12,135 nucleotides of DNA from DASRJX01 sp035649235 (GTDB lineage: Bacteria; Acidobacteriota; Polarisedimenticolia; Gp22-AA2), in contig DASRJX010000095.1 of the NCBI GenBank assembly GCA_035649235.1, forward strand, positions 1-12,135, in the 5' to 3' direction. The notes beneath the pieces were generated by a model. It was not told where the DNA came from and made no database searches. It was given only the letters and a program-made list of their open reading frames with translations. The position numbers and the translations under genes are program-made. Positions 1 to 6,534 of this stretch are shown here, in pieces; position 1 is the first letter of the stretch; every line of letters begins with the position of its first letter.

Positions 1-60
1 GCCCTCCGGGAGCCGCTCTCCGGGAGCGGCGTGGCGCGGGCCCGGCGTTCTCAGGGCTGA
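1..60 (+). CDS. C-terminal tail of an upstream gene (partial)
   Basis: The frame starting at base 1 is open to a TGA at 58-60, giving 19 residues that end in RRSQG. The stop lies 7 nt before the aroA ATG, which is the spacing of an operon neighbour. In many bacteria aroA follows tyrA, hisC or another aromatic pathway gene, but 19 residues are too few to recognise a family. The second frame is also open through this stretch and continues into aroA, so the coding frame rests mainly on the well-placed stop. This is an inference of a gene end, not a functional assignment. Confidence 0.4.
   Translation, partial: ALREPLSGSGVARARRSQG
12..30 (+). other. Hairpin just upstream of aroA
   Basis: GCCGCTC (12-18) and GAGCGGC (24-30) form a perfect 7-bp stem with loop TCCGG. 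The right arm is part of a 10-bp direct repeat, CTCCGGGAGC, at 4-13 and 18-27. There is no following T tract, so it is not a classical terminator. It may simply be GC-rich coding sequence of the upstream gene. Confidence 0.3.
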
Positions 61-67
61 GGTCGGC

Positions 68-1375
68 ATGGAGACGTTCGGCGCGCGGTCGGTTCCGGTC
101 GTCCGGTCGGTGACGGGACGCGTGCGGGCCCCTGCCTCCAAGAGCGTCACCCAGAGGGCGCTCGTCGCCGCTTCGCTGGCCCGGGGCGTGTCACGCCTGC
201 GCGACCCTCTCCTCGCGGATGACTCCCGACACCTCATGGCCGCCCTGAAGGCCGCCGGGATCACGATCGGCGAGCGCCGCGACGGGAACGCGACGGTCAT
301 CGAGGTGGACGGATCGCCGGGCCTCGCCCCGGAGAACGGGACGACGCTTTTCGTCGGCAACGCGGGCACCGCCATGCGATTCCTGTGCGCGCGCCTGGCC
401 GCCGGGAACCGGGCGTTCCTCCTCGACGGGGACGAACGCATGCGGCAGCGCCCCATCGAAGACCTCCTGAAGGCCCTGCGGTCTCTCGGCGCCGCGGCGG
501 AGTCGGTCGCGGGCGATGGCTGCCCGCCGGTCCGCGTGGGCGGCCGGGGGCTTTCGGGGGGGCGCACGAGCCTCGCCGGCGGTCAGAGCAGCCAGTTCCT
601 CTCGGCTCTCCTCCTGGCGGGGCCGGCGGCGGAGCGGGGAGTCTCGATCGACATCGAGGGCCGCCTCGTGTCCCGGCCGTACGTCGACCTGACTCTCGAC
701 GTCATGCGCCGGTTCGGCGTGCGGGCCGAGCCCGACCCGCCCTGTGGCGGCGCCCGCCGCTTCAGCGTAGCCGCTGGACAGGCCTACCGGCCGGCCGACC
801 TCGTGATCGAGGGGGACTACTCGTCGGCCTCGTACTTCTTCGCCGCCGCGGCGATCCTGCCGGGCCGCGTGGAGGTGGAGGGGCTCGACCCGCAATCGCT
901 GCAGGGAGACGCCCGCCTGCTGGACTTGCTGGAGCAGATGGGGTGCAGCGTGCTCCGAGACCAGGAGGCGATCGTGGTCGAGAGCCGCGAGGCGCTGCGA
1001 GGCCTCGAGGCCGACCTCGGGGACCTTCCCGACGCTGCGCCCGCGCTCGCCGTCGCGGCCCTGTTCGCCCGCGGAGAGACGCGCCTGACGGGCGTGCCGC
1101 ATTTGAAGATCAAGGAGAGCGACCGTATCGCCGCTCTGTGCGAGGCGATCGGCCGTCTGGGAGGCGAAGCCGAGCCGCTGCCCGACGGCCTGGTCATCCG
1201 GCCCCGGCCGCTCCGGGGAGCGGACATCGATCCCCGAGGCGACCACCGAATCGCCATGGCGTTTGCCGTCGCCGGGCTGCGGGTCCCGGGGGTGCGGATC
1301 CTGGACGCGGGCTGTGTCTCCAAGTCCTACCCCGGATTCTGGGACGATTTCGACCGGCTCATCGCCGGTCACTGA
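68..1375 (+). CDS. aroA: 3-phosphoshikimate 1-carboxyvinyltransferase (EPSP synthase)
   Basis: This enzyme makes EPSP from shikimate-3-phosphate and PEP, the sixth step of the shikimate pathway, in the cytoplasm. The 435-residue length is normal for the family. Family blocks are in order: PASKS with Lys25 (usually PGDKS), NAGTAMRF at 98-105, RMRQRP at 124-129, GGQSSQFLSALL from 171, GDYSSASYF from 249, PDAA with the catalytic-type Asp322, KESDRI at 349-354, GDHRIAMAFA from 391 and KSYPGFWDDF from 419. The ATG at 68 has a GAGG-type ribosome binding site about 7 nt upstream and gives the usual short N-terminus before the first PEP-binding block. The frame is open further upstream, but that would add non-family sequence. 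It probably shares a transcript with the gene ending at base 60. Two divergences stand out: PASKSVTQRA replaces PGDKSISHRA, and Phe105 sits where E. coli has Pro101. Identification is very secure. Confidence 0.97.
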   Translation: METFGARSVPVVRSVTGRVRAPASKSVTQRALVAASLARGVSRLRDPLLADDSRHLMAALKAAGITIGERRDGNATVIEVDGSPGLAPENGTTLFVGNAGTAMRFLCARLAAGNRAFLLDGDERMRQRPIEDLLKALRSLGAAAESVAGDGCPPVRVGGRGLSGGRTSLAGGQSSQFLSALLLAGPAAERGVSIDIEGRLVSRPYVDLTLDVMRRFGVRAEPDPPCGGARRFSVAAGQAYRPADLVIEGDYSSASYFFAAAAILPGRVEVEGLDPQSLQGDARLLDLLEQMGCSVLRDQEAIVVESREALRGLEADLGDLPDAAPALAVAALFARGETRLTGVPHLKIKESDRIAALCEAIGRLGGEAEPLPDGLVIRPRPLRGADIDPRGDHRIAMAFAVAGLRVPGVRILDAGCVSKSYPGFWDDFDRLIAGH

Positions 1376-1406
1376 AGGACTTCGAAACCGCTGTCGGCGC
1401 GCGGCC

Positions 1407-1439
1407 AAAAAAAACCCCCGCGGGAAGAGCCCGCGGGGG
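1407..1439 (-). terminator. Intrinsic terminator between convergent aroA and porin
   Basis: CCCCCGCGGG (1415-1424) and CCCGCGGGGG (1430-1439) form a perfect 10-bp GC stem around AAGAG. The eight A residues at 1407-1414 read as a U8 tract on the minus strand, so this is a textbook Rho-independent terminator for the porin, whose stop is at 1466. For aroA, reading plus, the hairpin is followed only by CTTGTAGG. It may act bidirectionally, but more weakly in that direction. Confidence 0.9.
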
Positions 1440-1465
1440 CTTGTAGGACCGGTTCCTAGGAGCGG

Positions 1466-2908
1466 CTAGAAGCGCAGCCGCGCCTGGCCGTACACCCGCA
1501 TCACGGAGTCGTCGGGCCCGCCATCACCCGTCAGAGCATCGCCGGGAGAGAGCTGCGAGATGGAGGCCTCGAACGCCAGGTTCCGGCTGTACGCGTAGCC
1601 GTACCAAAGATCGAACGCGGATCCGAGATCGTCGCTCTCACCCGCGGTCCCGCCGAGATCCGTCTCCTGGTCGAGAGTGTAGTCCCAGACCTGGGCGCCG
1701 AAGGTGTGGTTCTCCTTGAACCAGCCGGTGTAGCCCGCGGCGACGGCAACGATGCCGCCCCCGCCCGTGCCCGCCAGGCCGCCGCCGAGGCCGGTCGGAG
1801 AGTCGCCGGTGAGCTGGAACCAGTCGCCACGGCCGAGGCGGTTGTGGAAGTCGCCGTACATCGGGAAGAAGCCCTCGTCCTCTTTGTCGCCCGGGGTCGA
1901 GTCGGTGTCGGTCTCGTTGCCGCTGGCCCACTCGTAGCGGCCGAAGACGCGGTGCGTGGCATTCCCACCCTTGAAGTTCCAGCCGATCATCCCTTCCAGG
2001 ACGCTGCCGGAGACGTCGGCGCCCTCTTCGAAGGTGCTCACGGGGAATGGGGTCGCCAGCTCGCTGTACTCGCCGAACTGCTGCGCGAACTCGGCGTTCC
2101 ACACGAGGCCCGCCTTGTCCGTTACGTCGTTCGCGAAGCGGCCACCAACCGTCTGGATGGTCACAGGCGCGTCGGCCCCGAAGTCACGGTCACGATAGTC
2201 GAGGAGATAGGCATCGACGATCCAGCCCTTCTTGAGGGTCCAGGTCGCGTAACCGCCCCAGAAGTGGTGCGTCCCCGGCGTCGCGTTGATCCCGGTGACG
2301 AGCTGGTCCGGCGGCAGGAAGTTGTCGGCGTGCGTGACGCTCCCCTCGTAGGCGCGGGTGTAGAAGGCGGTGATGTCGACGTTCTTCAGGTCCCAGACGC
2401 CGACGACGCCGTCGTGCGACAGGCCGGCATAGAAGTCGAGGTCACCCAGCATCAGCTCGTTCCCGCGGACGATCTCCTCGCGGCCGATCTGCAGGCTGAA
2501 CTTGTCGCTCCAGAGCTTGTTGATCGTCACGTTGCCCTGGTACATCATGACCCCGGAATCGGTTGCCAGCCCGACCGGCGTTCCGGTCTTGACCGGGCCG
2601 AACAGGAGGTCGCCGCCGAACACGCCAGCGTTCTGGAACTCGATCCAGGCGCTGATGTTCTTCGTGAAGTGGCCCTCGGCCGCGATCCGGATCCGGTACG
2701 GCCAGTAGTTCGCCTCGTCGTCGTTCGATCCGAGCCCGGGATCGGTTCCGGAATCGGTGAAGTCCTGAGCATTGTTGTCGTACTCGCCGCGGACACGGAC
2801 CTCACCGTGGATCGTGAACGGCTTCTCTTCCTGGGCGAAGGCCACGGGCGGCGAAAGAAGGGCCGCCAGGCCGACGACCAGGAACGCTGCGAAGAGGAAC
2901 TTCTTCAT
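1466..2908 (-). CDS. Outer-membrane beta-barrel porin, alginate-export (AlgE-like) type
   Basis: The 480-residue protein starts with a classical Sec signal peptide: MKK, a hydrophobic core to about residue 20, and a likely AFA-Q cleavage near residue 25. The mature part alternates aromatic and hydrophobic strands with acidic Gly/Asp-rich loops and ends in ARLRF, with the terminal Phe recognised by the BAM machinery. The stretch from QIGREEIVRGNELMLG through DFYAGLSHDGVVGVW resembles alginate-export family barrels. It therefore probably forms an outer-membrane channel. The substrate is not readable, and no alginate genes lie nearby. The ATG is preceded by AAGGAG (2917-2922 on the plus strand) with 8-nt spacing. 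The gene is transcribed alone, ends at the 1407-1439 terminator and diverges from the lipoprotein gene. Porin is secure; the exact subfamily is moderate. Confidence 0.85.
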   Translation of the reverse strand: MKKFLFAAFLVVGLAALLSPPVAFAQEEKPFTIHGEVRVRGEYDNNAQDFTDSGTDPGLGSNDDEANYWPYRIRIAAEGHFTKNISAWIEFQNAGVFGGDLLFGPVKTGTPVGLATDSGVMMYQGNVTINKLWSDKFSLQIGREEIVRGNELMLGDLDFYAGLSHDGVVGVWDLKNVDITAFYTRAYEGSVTHADNFLPPDQLVTGINATPGTHHFWGGYATWTLKKGWIVDAYLLDYRDRDFGADAPVTIQTVGGRFANDVTDKAGLVWNAEFAQQFGEYSELATPFPVSTFEEGADVSGSVLEGMIGWNFKGGNATHRVFGRYEWASGNETDTDSTPGDKEDEGFFPMYGDFHNRLGRGDWFQLTGDSPTGLGGGLAGTGGGGIVAVAAGYTGWFKENHTFGAQVWDYTLDQETDLGGTAGESDDLGSAFDLWYGYAYSRNLAFEASISQLSPGDALTGDGGPDDSVMRVYGQARLRF

Positions 2909-2991
2909 TCCGTGGTCTCCTTCGTGAATGAACGGCGTTTGATGACGCTGTTGACCAATCCCCCGTCGAACCGCTTATCGTGCCTGTGATC

Positions 2992-3011
2992 CCACCCGCG
3001 AGTGCGGGTGG
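2992..3011 (-). other. 8-bp hairpin in the porin upstream region
   Basis: CCACCCGC (2992-2999) and GCGGGTGG (3004-3011) pair perfectly around the tetraloop GAGT. The hairpin ends about 84 nt ahead of the porin ATG on the minus strand, so it could be a 5'-leader structure if the porin promoter lies further right. No T tract follows on either strand. The function is unknown. Confidence 0.35.
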
Positions 3012-3112
3012 CAGACCTAGAGCCTCAATCTCGAAAGCAGCACTGCAATCGAGTTGCCATGGCCGTGGCCCTTGACCACTCGCCTTAGAAGCGCCTGACA
3101 GGAGAATGAGTT

Positions 3113-3157
3113 ATGAAAACTCAGCAGGGCTGTGTGCTGACTCGCGCGGGGCGTTGA
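3113..3157 (+). CDS. Possible 14-residue leader peptide ORF
   Basis: The sequence AGGAG (3100-3104) is followed after 8 nt by an ATG at 3113 that opens MKTQQGCVLTRAGR and then TGA (3155-3157). A second ATG at 3106 lies only 1 nt after AGGAG and opens a 41-codon frame in another register, ending at 3231. The first has the better spacing. The stretch lies 5' of the mapped lipoprotein promoter, so any leader would need an earlier promoter. It may be chance in AT-richer DNA. I know of no homologue. Confidence 0.2.
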   Translation: MKTQQGCVLTRAGR

Positions 3158-3160
3158 CGC

Positions 3161-3191
3161 ATCCAATATTTGGGATATTGGATGAATATCC
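3161..3191. promoter_or_regulatory. Nested inverted repeats, likely operator or activator site
   Basis: ATCCAATAT (3161-3169) and ATATTGGAT (3175-3183) form a perfect 9-bp inverted repeat with a 5-bp spacer. The same central element also pairs with the next one: GGATATT (3173-3179) and AATATCC (3185-3191). Three alternating half-sites of a GGATATT-like word thus lie about 11 bp apart, close to one helical turn, in an AT-rich patch of a GC-rich genome. They end 36 bp before the -35 box at 3228, an upstream position typical of an activator. A regulator for either divergent gene is inferred; its identity is unknown. Confidence 0.5.
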
Positions 3192-3227
3192 AAAATTCAG
3201 AATGACAGGAGCAGTCGAGGCTTCGGT

Positions 3228-3256
3228 TTGACTAGGTGCGTTTTCTCAATTATATA
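3228..3256 (+). promoter_or_regulatory. Sigma-70 promoter of the lipoprotein gene
   Basis: TTGACT (3228-3233) matches the -35 consensus at 5 of 6 positions. After a 17-bp spacer, TATATA (3251-3256) lies in an AT-rich run that also offers overlapping -10 registers. Transcription would start near 3263, leaving a leader of about 90 nt before the lipoprotein start. Confidence 0.7.
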
Positions 3257-3274
3257 GAAGTGCGTCCGTTCACT

Positions 3275-3350
3275 GGGCGCCGCGGTCCTCTCCTCGACTT
3301 TCTCCCGATACCTTGACCGGGGACCGCGCCCAATACCAGAAGCGAGGAGG
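3275..3350 (+). promoter_or_regulatory. Structured 5' leader with a possible ribosome-binding-site mask
   Basis: GGGCGCCGCGGTCC (3275-3288) can pair with GGACCGCGCCC (3321-3331), leaving a 3-nt bulge and a 32-nt loop. That loop contains CTCCTCG (3290-3296), the exact complement of CGAGGAG (3343-3349), which is the lipoprotein ribosome binding site. Forming the second pairing would hide the site, so the leader could switch between open and closed states. The pairings are seen in sequence. Regulation is inferred, and short purine/pyrimidine matches can occur by chance. Confidence 0.35.
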
Positions 3351-3353
3351 GAC

Positions 3354-4148
3354 ATGATGATGTCGCGACAGTCGATCCTGGTGTTGTTCCTGGCGGCCTC
3401 CCTGACTGTGTTGCCGATCCTGGGATGTGGTGGCCAGCCGACGACCGAGCAGCCGACGGAGGTGACCGAACAGGCGCCTCCACCTCCGCCGCCCGTCGAG
3501 GAGGCAGCCGCCGTGCCGGCGCCGCCTCCACCCGCCCCTGAGCCGACGCCTCACCCGCGGCGGACCGCGACGATCCCCGAGGAGCGGACCGCGCAGCCGG
3601 TGCAGCATGCCCCCGCCGCGCCCGCCACCGTCACGCTGACGATTCCGGCGGGGACGCAGCTCATGCTGGGCTTCGCGGCCGAGGTGACCTCGGAAACCGC
3701 GGCCGCCGGTGACAGCGTGGTGGCGACGCTCAAGACGCCGATCACCGTCGGCGATCGGATCGCCTTTCCGGCCGGGAGCCAGGTGCGCGGCACGATCACC
3801 GACGTGAAGGCCGCCTCCAAGGGCTTCAAGGAGACCGGCGGCGCCCTGTCGATGCAGTTCAAGTCGATCGTCGGGCCCGACGGCCGCAAGGCCTCCATCG
3901 CCGCCGGCTTCACCAAGGTGGCCGAGGGCAGCGCCGCCAAGAAGGGCGGCATCATCGGCGGCAGCGCCGTCGGTGGCGCGCTCCTGGGTAAGGCGCTCGG
4001 CAAGAGCACCGGCGGCGGAGCGGCGATCGGAGCGGCCATCGGCACCGCGGTGGCGGGAACGACCAAGGGCCGCGAGGCGCGCATCAAGCCCGAAGACGAG
4101 ATCCAGATCGCGCTCGAGCAGAACGCCAGCGTGACGTTGAAGCGCTAG
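3354..4148 (+). CDS. Proline-rich lipoprotein with glycine-zipper C-terminal region
   Basis: The 264-residue protein is probably anchored in the envelope by a lipid. A hydrophobic stretch at residues 7-23 ends in the lipobox ILGC, with Cys25 as the modified residue. Residues 41-70 form a Pro/Ala-rich linker with a PPPPPP run that could span periplasmic space. Residues 92-190 look like a compact beta domain with two PAG turns (IPAGTQL near 97, FPAGSQVRGTI near 138). That pattern recalls TrbI/VirB10-like domains, but I cannot claim homology. Residues 198-236 are Gly/Ala repeats (GGIIGGSAVGGALLG) typical of a glycine zipper, which often packs against membrane. Three ATGs stand in tandem. GAGGAGG ends at 3350, giving 3-, 6- and 9-nt spacings, so the second (3357) or third (3360) may be the true start. 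Function is unknown; lipoprotein is fairly sure. Confidence 0.8.
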   Translation: MMMSRQSILVLFLAASLTVLPILGCGGQPTTEQPTEVTEQAPPPPPPVEEAAAVPAPPPPAPEPTPHPRRTATIPEERTAQPVQHAPAAPATVTLTIPAGTQLMLGFAAEVTSETAAAGDSVVATLKTPITVGDRIAFPAGSQVRGTITDVKAASKGFKETGGALSMQFKSIVGPDGRKASIAAGFTKVAEGSAAKKGGIIGGSAVGGALLGKALGKSTGGGAAIGAAIGTAVAGTTKGREARIKPEDEIQIALEQNASVTLKR

Positions 4149-4171
4149 AGCCTCATCCCGCAAAAAGCGGT

Positions 4172-4221
4172 GAGCCCGGGGCACCAGCCCGAGGTCAGTC
4201 GGGCCTGCGTGCTCCGGGCTC
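4172..4221. terminator. Long GC hairpin after the lipoprotein gene
   Basis: GAGCCCGGGGCAC (4172-4184) pairs with GTGCTCCGGGCTC (4209-4221) over 13 bp with one G-U pair. Inside it, GCCCGA (4187-4192) pairs with TCGGGC (4199-4204). No T run follows on the plus strand. On the minus strand a TTTTT lies a few nt beyond, at 4162-4166. It sits 24 nt past the lipoprotein stop and probably ends transcription or protects 3' ends for the convergent pair. Terminator use is inferred from position. Confidence 0.5.
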
Positions 4222-4235
4222 CTTGCCGCGTCGTT

Positions 4236-4264
4236 GCGGCCGGCGGGTTTCCCCGCCGGGCCGC
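4236..4264. terminator. Second GC hairpin between the convergent genes
   Basis: GCGGCCGGCGGG (4236-4247) pairs with CCCGCCGGGCCGC (4252-4264) with a single bulged base and a TTTC loop. It lies 14 nt beyond the stop of the minus-strand secreted-protein gene. It lacks a U tract, so it may work only together with the neighbouring hairpin at 4172-4221 or as an mRNA 3'-end stabiliser. Confidence 0.45.
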
Positions 4265-4278
4265 TCAGGCGATCAGGT

Positions 4279-4740
4279 TCACTTCGCCGACTTGAGGTGC
4301 ACGTCGACCGCGCACGGCATCAACTGGCTGCCGCCCTGGCCGTCGTCCACCATGAGATTCATCACGAAGTGGGCGTCCCCCACCGCGTGCGAGCCCTGCT
4401 TCTGGAGCGTGTCGAACGCGAACGTCAGCTCCAGCCCGTTGGCGAGGCGGCGGCCGCTCAGCATGTGCCCGCTCACGCCCGCCGGCGAGAACCCCTCGTC
4501 CCGGAGCCCGAAGCTCAGCACCGGTCCGCAGGCGCCGGAGCACGAGTACTCTATGGCGAACGTCACCGGCCCGCCCAGGTCGTAGTGATTCACCCTGAAC
4601 TGGCAGTCGTAGGACAGACTGTTGGTGCCGACGACCTCGGAGCAGGTCTGCTCCTTCACTGTCTGCTCCCCGGCCGGTGTGGCCGTGAATCCCGCGGCGA
4701 CTACCAGCGCCGCTGCAAGGACAATCGAGAAGACCTTCAT
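4279..4740 (-). CDS. Small secreted protein of unknown function
   Basis: The 153-residue product opens with a clear Sec signal peptide: MKVFS, then a hydrophobic core to about residue 19, with likely cleavage around residues 20-24 (TATPA). The mature part is about 130 residues of mixed beta character, with Cys at 33, 46, 67, 71 and 143. CSGAC at 67-71 could form a tight disulfide pair, and the odd number leaves one Cys unpaired or shared. I do not recognise the family. The ATG at 4740 is chosen because GGAGGTGA (4748-4755 on the plus strand), a perfect anti-16S match, lies 7 nt upstream. A longer in-frame extension to 4911 adds Arg-rich, non-signal sequence and is rejected. A weak promoter, CTGACA / TATCTG with an 18-bp spacer, may lie at 4788-4817. 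Periplasmic or extracellular location is inferred. Confidence 0.75.
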   Translation of the reverse strand: MKVFSIVLAAALVVAAGFTATPAGEQTVKEQTCSEVVGTNSLSYDCQFRVNHYDLGGPVTFAIEYSCSGACGPVLSFGLRDEGFSPAGVSGHMLSGRRLANGLELTFAFDTLQKQGSHAVGDAHFVMNLMVDDGQGGSQLMPCAVDVHLKSAK

Positions 4741-5007
4741 CGCTCCTTCACCTCCGGGCCGCCCAGCACTGCCGGCTGGCCCCACGCCAGATAGAAGCAA
4801 CGCCGATACCATGTCAGGACTTTGAATCGTCGGATGGCTGGCGGCGCCCAACGGCCCCTTCCGAAGCCCGATACACCTCCTCCGAAAGCGTGATCTGACG
4901 CGGCTTCGCACAGACTACGGTTCCGATGCGACGCACAGGGCCCCTTCCGGGCGCCGCATTCTGTCAGGGTGACGGGTGGTGTCAGGGGACGGAGGGCCTG
5001 ACCGTGT

Positions 5008-6534
5008 TCAGGGATTGAGCAGGGCCTGGAATTCGGTGCGGCCGTGGAGAATCGAGAAGTCCTTTTCGGACGCCGCCTGGTCCTTGGGGAGGAAGCCAAA
5101 GGCGCTAGCCTTCTCGAGGCTGGCGAGGCTGCCGTCGATGTCGCGGCTCAGGGCGAAAGCGCGAGCCATGCGGTAGTGGACGACTCCCAGCGGGCTGGAG
5201 GCGACCCTCTCCGCGGCCAGTCGGATGGCCTGTCCGGCCGTGGAGCTGGGGCGAACCACCTTGCGTCCGTCGGACGAGGAGAGGCGGGCCAGAAGGAGCG
5301 CCGTCTCGGCCAGCTCCAGGGGGTCCTCCCGCGGGTCGGACCGCAGCAGGGCCTGCTCGAGACGGCCCGGGGCTGCCGCCCCGTCGCGGCCCCCGCGCTG
5401 CCGCAGGGCGAGGGCGCGCGCCAGCCGCGTCGGCGCCTGCGGGCGGACCGCGGCGGCGCGCAGCAGCTCTTCGGCCTTCTCCCCGCGGCCACGCTGATCG
5501 AAGTAGCGCACCAGGTCGTCGTACGCGAGGTACAGCACCTCACGCCCGCGGGCGGGCCCGTCGTAGTCGGCGGGCATGCGCTCGATCAGGAGGCTCAGGA
5601 AGTACTCGGCCTCGGCCGCCCTGTCGAGGCGGAACAGGGCGTACCCCCGGCCGTAGAGGCCCAAGAGTGTCGGAAGCGCCGCGTTTTGAGGCAGGTCGAC
5701 GCTCTCGTACAGCTCGAGGGCGCCTTCGTAGTCTCCTATCGTCAGCCGCAGTGCAGCCGCTCCCTGGAGGGCGCGCGTGCGTGCGAACGGGAAGCGCTCG
5801 AGGATCACCTTGTAGAAGCTCGACGCCTTGCGGAACGAGCCTTGCTTCTGCAGGGTCGCGGCGGCGTCCAACTGGGGGAGTGCGGATTCGTGATCGAGAT
5901 CGGCGGCCTGGCCCAGGAGGTTCATGGCGGCCAGGTAGTCGCCGCGCTCGCGCAACACCGCAGCCAGGCCGGTCAGGACCAGCGGCTCGTCCGGGGCGAG
6001 GTCGCTGGCCCGGCGGCAAGCCGCGAGGGCGGCGTCCTCTTCTCCTCTCAGCCGTTCGACCAGGCACAAGGCTAGATGCGCCTCGGGCGCCTCGGGAGCG
6101 TCCGCCACCCCCCGTTGCGCCTCCTCGAGCGCGGGCGCCAGTCGGTTGGAGATCGCGAGCGCCCTCACGAGGGCGGCGCGGGCCTGAGGATCGCGCGGAT
6201 CGAGGGAGATGGCCGCCTCCGCCTCCCGACGCGCCGTCTCCAGCCTCTCTGGTGTCTCGTCCAGGCCCAGCGCATAGAGGTAGGTCGCGACCCGCGACAG
6301 CCCGACGTGCGCCGCCGTCCGGGCGGGGTCTCTGTCGAGCACGGTGCGGAACAGGCGCTCCGCCTCCGCCTGATCCTCCGGGCGCGGTCGCTGCAGCATC
6401 TGGAACCCGCGGCGCAGGAGGGAGGCCTCGTCGGTCTGGCGCGCCTCGCGCAAAGCGTCGGGCGTCTCTGCCGGTGACACGAAGGTCGGGCCACAGACGA
6501 CGCACAGCGCCGCCAGGATGGTCCGAATCGTCAG
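5008..6534 (-). CDS. Exported TPR-repeat protein (start codon uncertain)
   Basis: About 508 residues are built almost wholly of tetratricopeptide-like helix pairs: AERLFRTVLDRDPA, AEAAISLDPRDPQARAAL, ACRRASDLAPDEPLVL, then GDYLAAMNLLGQAADLD and GDYEGALELYESVD. The C-terminal EKDFSILHGRTEFQALL is the usual ending of many TPR proteins. Such solenoids scaffold protein complexes; no partner is readable. The N-terminus, RTILAALCVVCGPTF, looks like a signal peptide, so export is likely. No ATG, GTG or TTG precedes it in frame after the upstream gene. The candidates are CTG at 6534, overlapping the upstream TGA as CTGA, and ATT at 6528. The first GTG, at 6480, would delete the signal. The in-frame ATG at 7071 would run through the whole preceding TPR gene and is rejected. 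The coordinates use CTG. The gene is surely translationally coupled to 6531-7034. Confidence 0.75.
   Translation of the reverse strand: MTIRTILAALCVVCGPTFVSPAETPDALREARQTDEASLLRRGFQMLQRPRPEDQAEAERLFRTVLDRDPARTAAHVGLSRVATYLYALGLDETPERLETARREAEAAISLDPRDPQARAALVRALAISNRLAPALEEAQRGVADAPEAPEAHLALCLVERLRGEEDAALAACRRASDLAPDEPLVLTGLAAVLRERGDYLAAMNLLGQAADLDHESALPQLDAAATLQKQGSFRKASSFYKVILERFPFARTRALQGAAALRLTIGDYEGALELYESVDLPQNAALPTLLGLYGRGYALFRLDRAAEAEYFLSLLIERMPADYDGPARGREVLYLAYDDLVRYFDQRGRGEKAEELLRAAAVRPQAPTRLARALALRQRGGRDGAAAPGRLEQALLRSDPREDPLELAETALLLARLSSSDGRKVVRPSSTAGQAIRLAAERVASSPLGVVHYRMARAFALSRDIDGSLASLEKASAFGFLPKDQAASEKDFSILHGRTEFQALLNP

Larger units (their letters stand above)
2909..3353. 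other. Divergent intergenic region, porin / lipoprotein
   Basis: This 445-bp stretch holds no long gene. Its middle, about 3105-3260, is much richer in A+T than the rest of the window. It contains the porin ribosome binding site, a hairpin at 2992-3011, a tiny ORF at 3113-3157, nested inverted repeats at 3161-3191, a sigma-70 promoter at 3228-3256 and a structured leader at 3275-3350. I could not find a convincing minus-strand promoter for the porin. Confidence 0.7.

Noticed and set aside
191..1446. Long open frames overlapping aroA on both strands
   Set aside because: aroA shows every EPSP synthase block in one frame. The others are Arg/Pro-rich shadows with no start context.
1706..2989. 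A 427-codon plus-strand open frame opposite the porin
   Set aside because: The minus-strand porin has a signal peptide, ribosome binding site, terminal Phe and terminator. The antisense frame is a compositional shadow.
4741..4911. Upstream extension of the secreted-protein frame
   Set aside because: It would bury the signal peptide behind 57 Arg-rich residues. The perfect ribosome binding site at 4748-4755 fixes the start at 4740.
4853..4949. Direct repeat GGCCCCTTCCG at 4853-4863 and 4939-4949
   Set aside because: Only two 11-bp copies of GC-rich sequence 86 bp apart, with no palindromy or promoter link. This is plausible by chance.
4981..5002. Possible terminator after the large TPR gene (GTCAGG / CCTGAC)
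   Set aside because: The stem is only 6 bp with a 10-nt loop and no U tract, so it is too weak to call.
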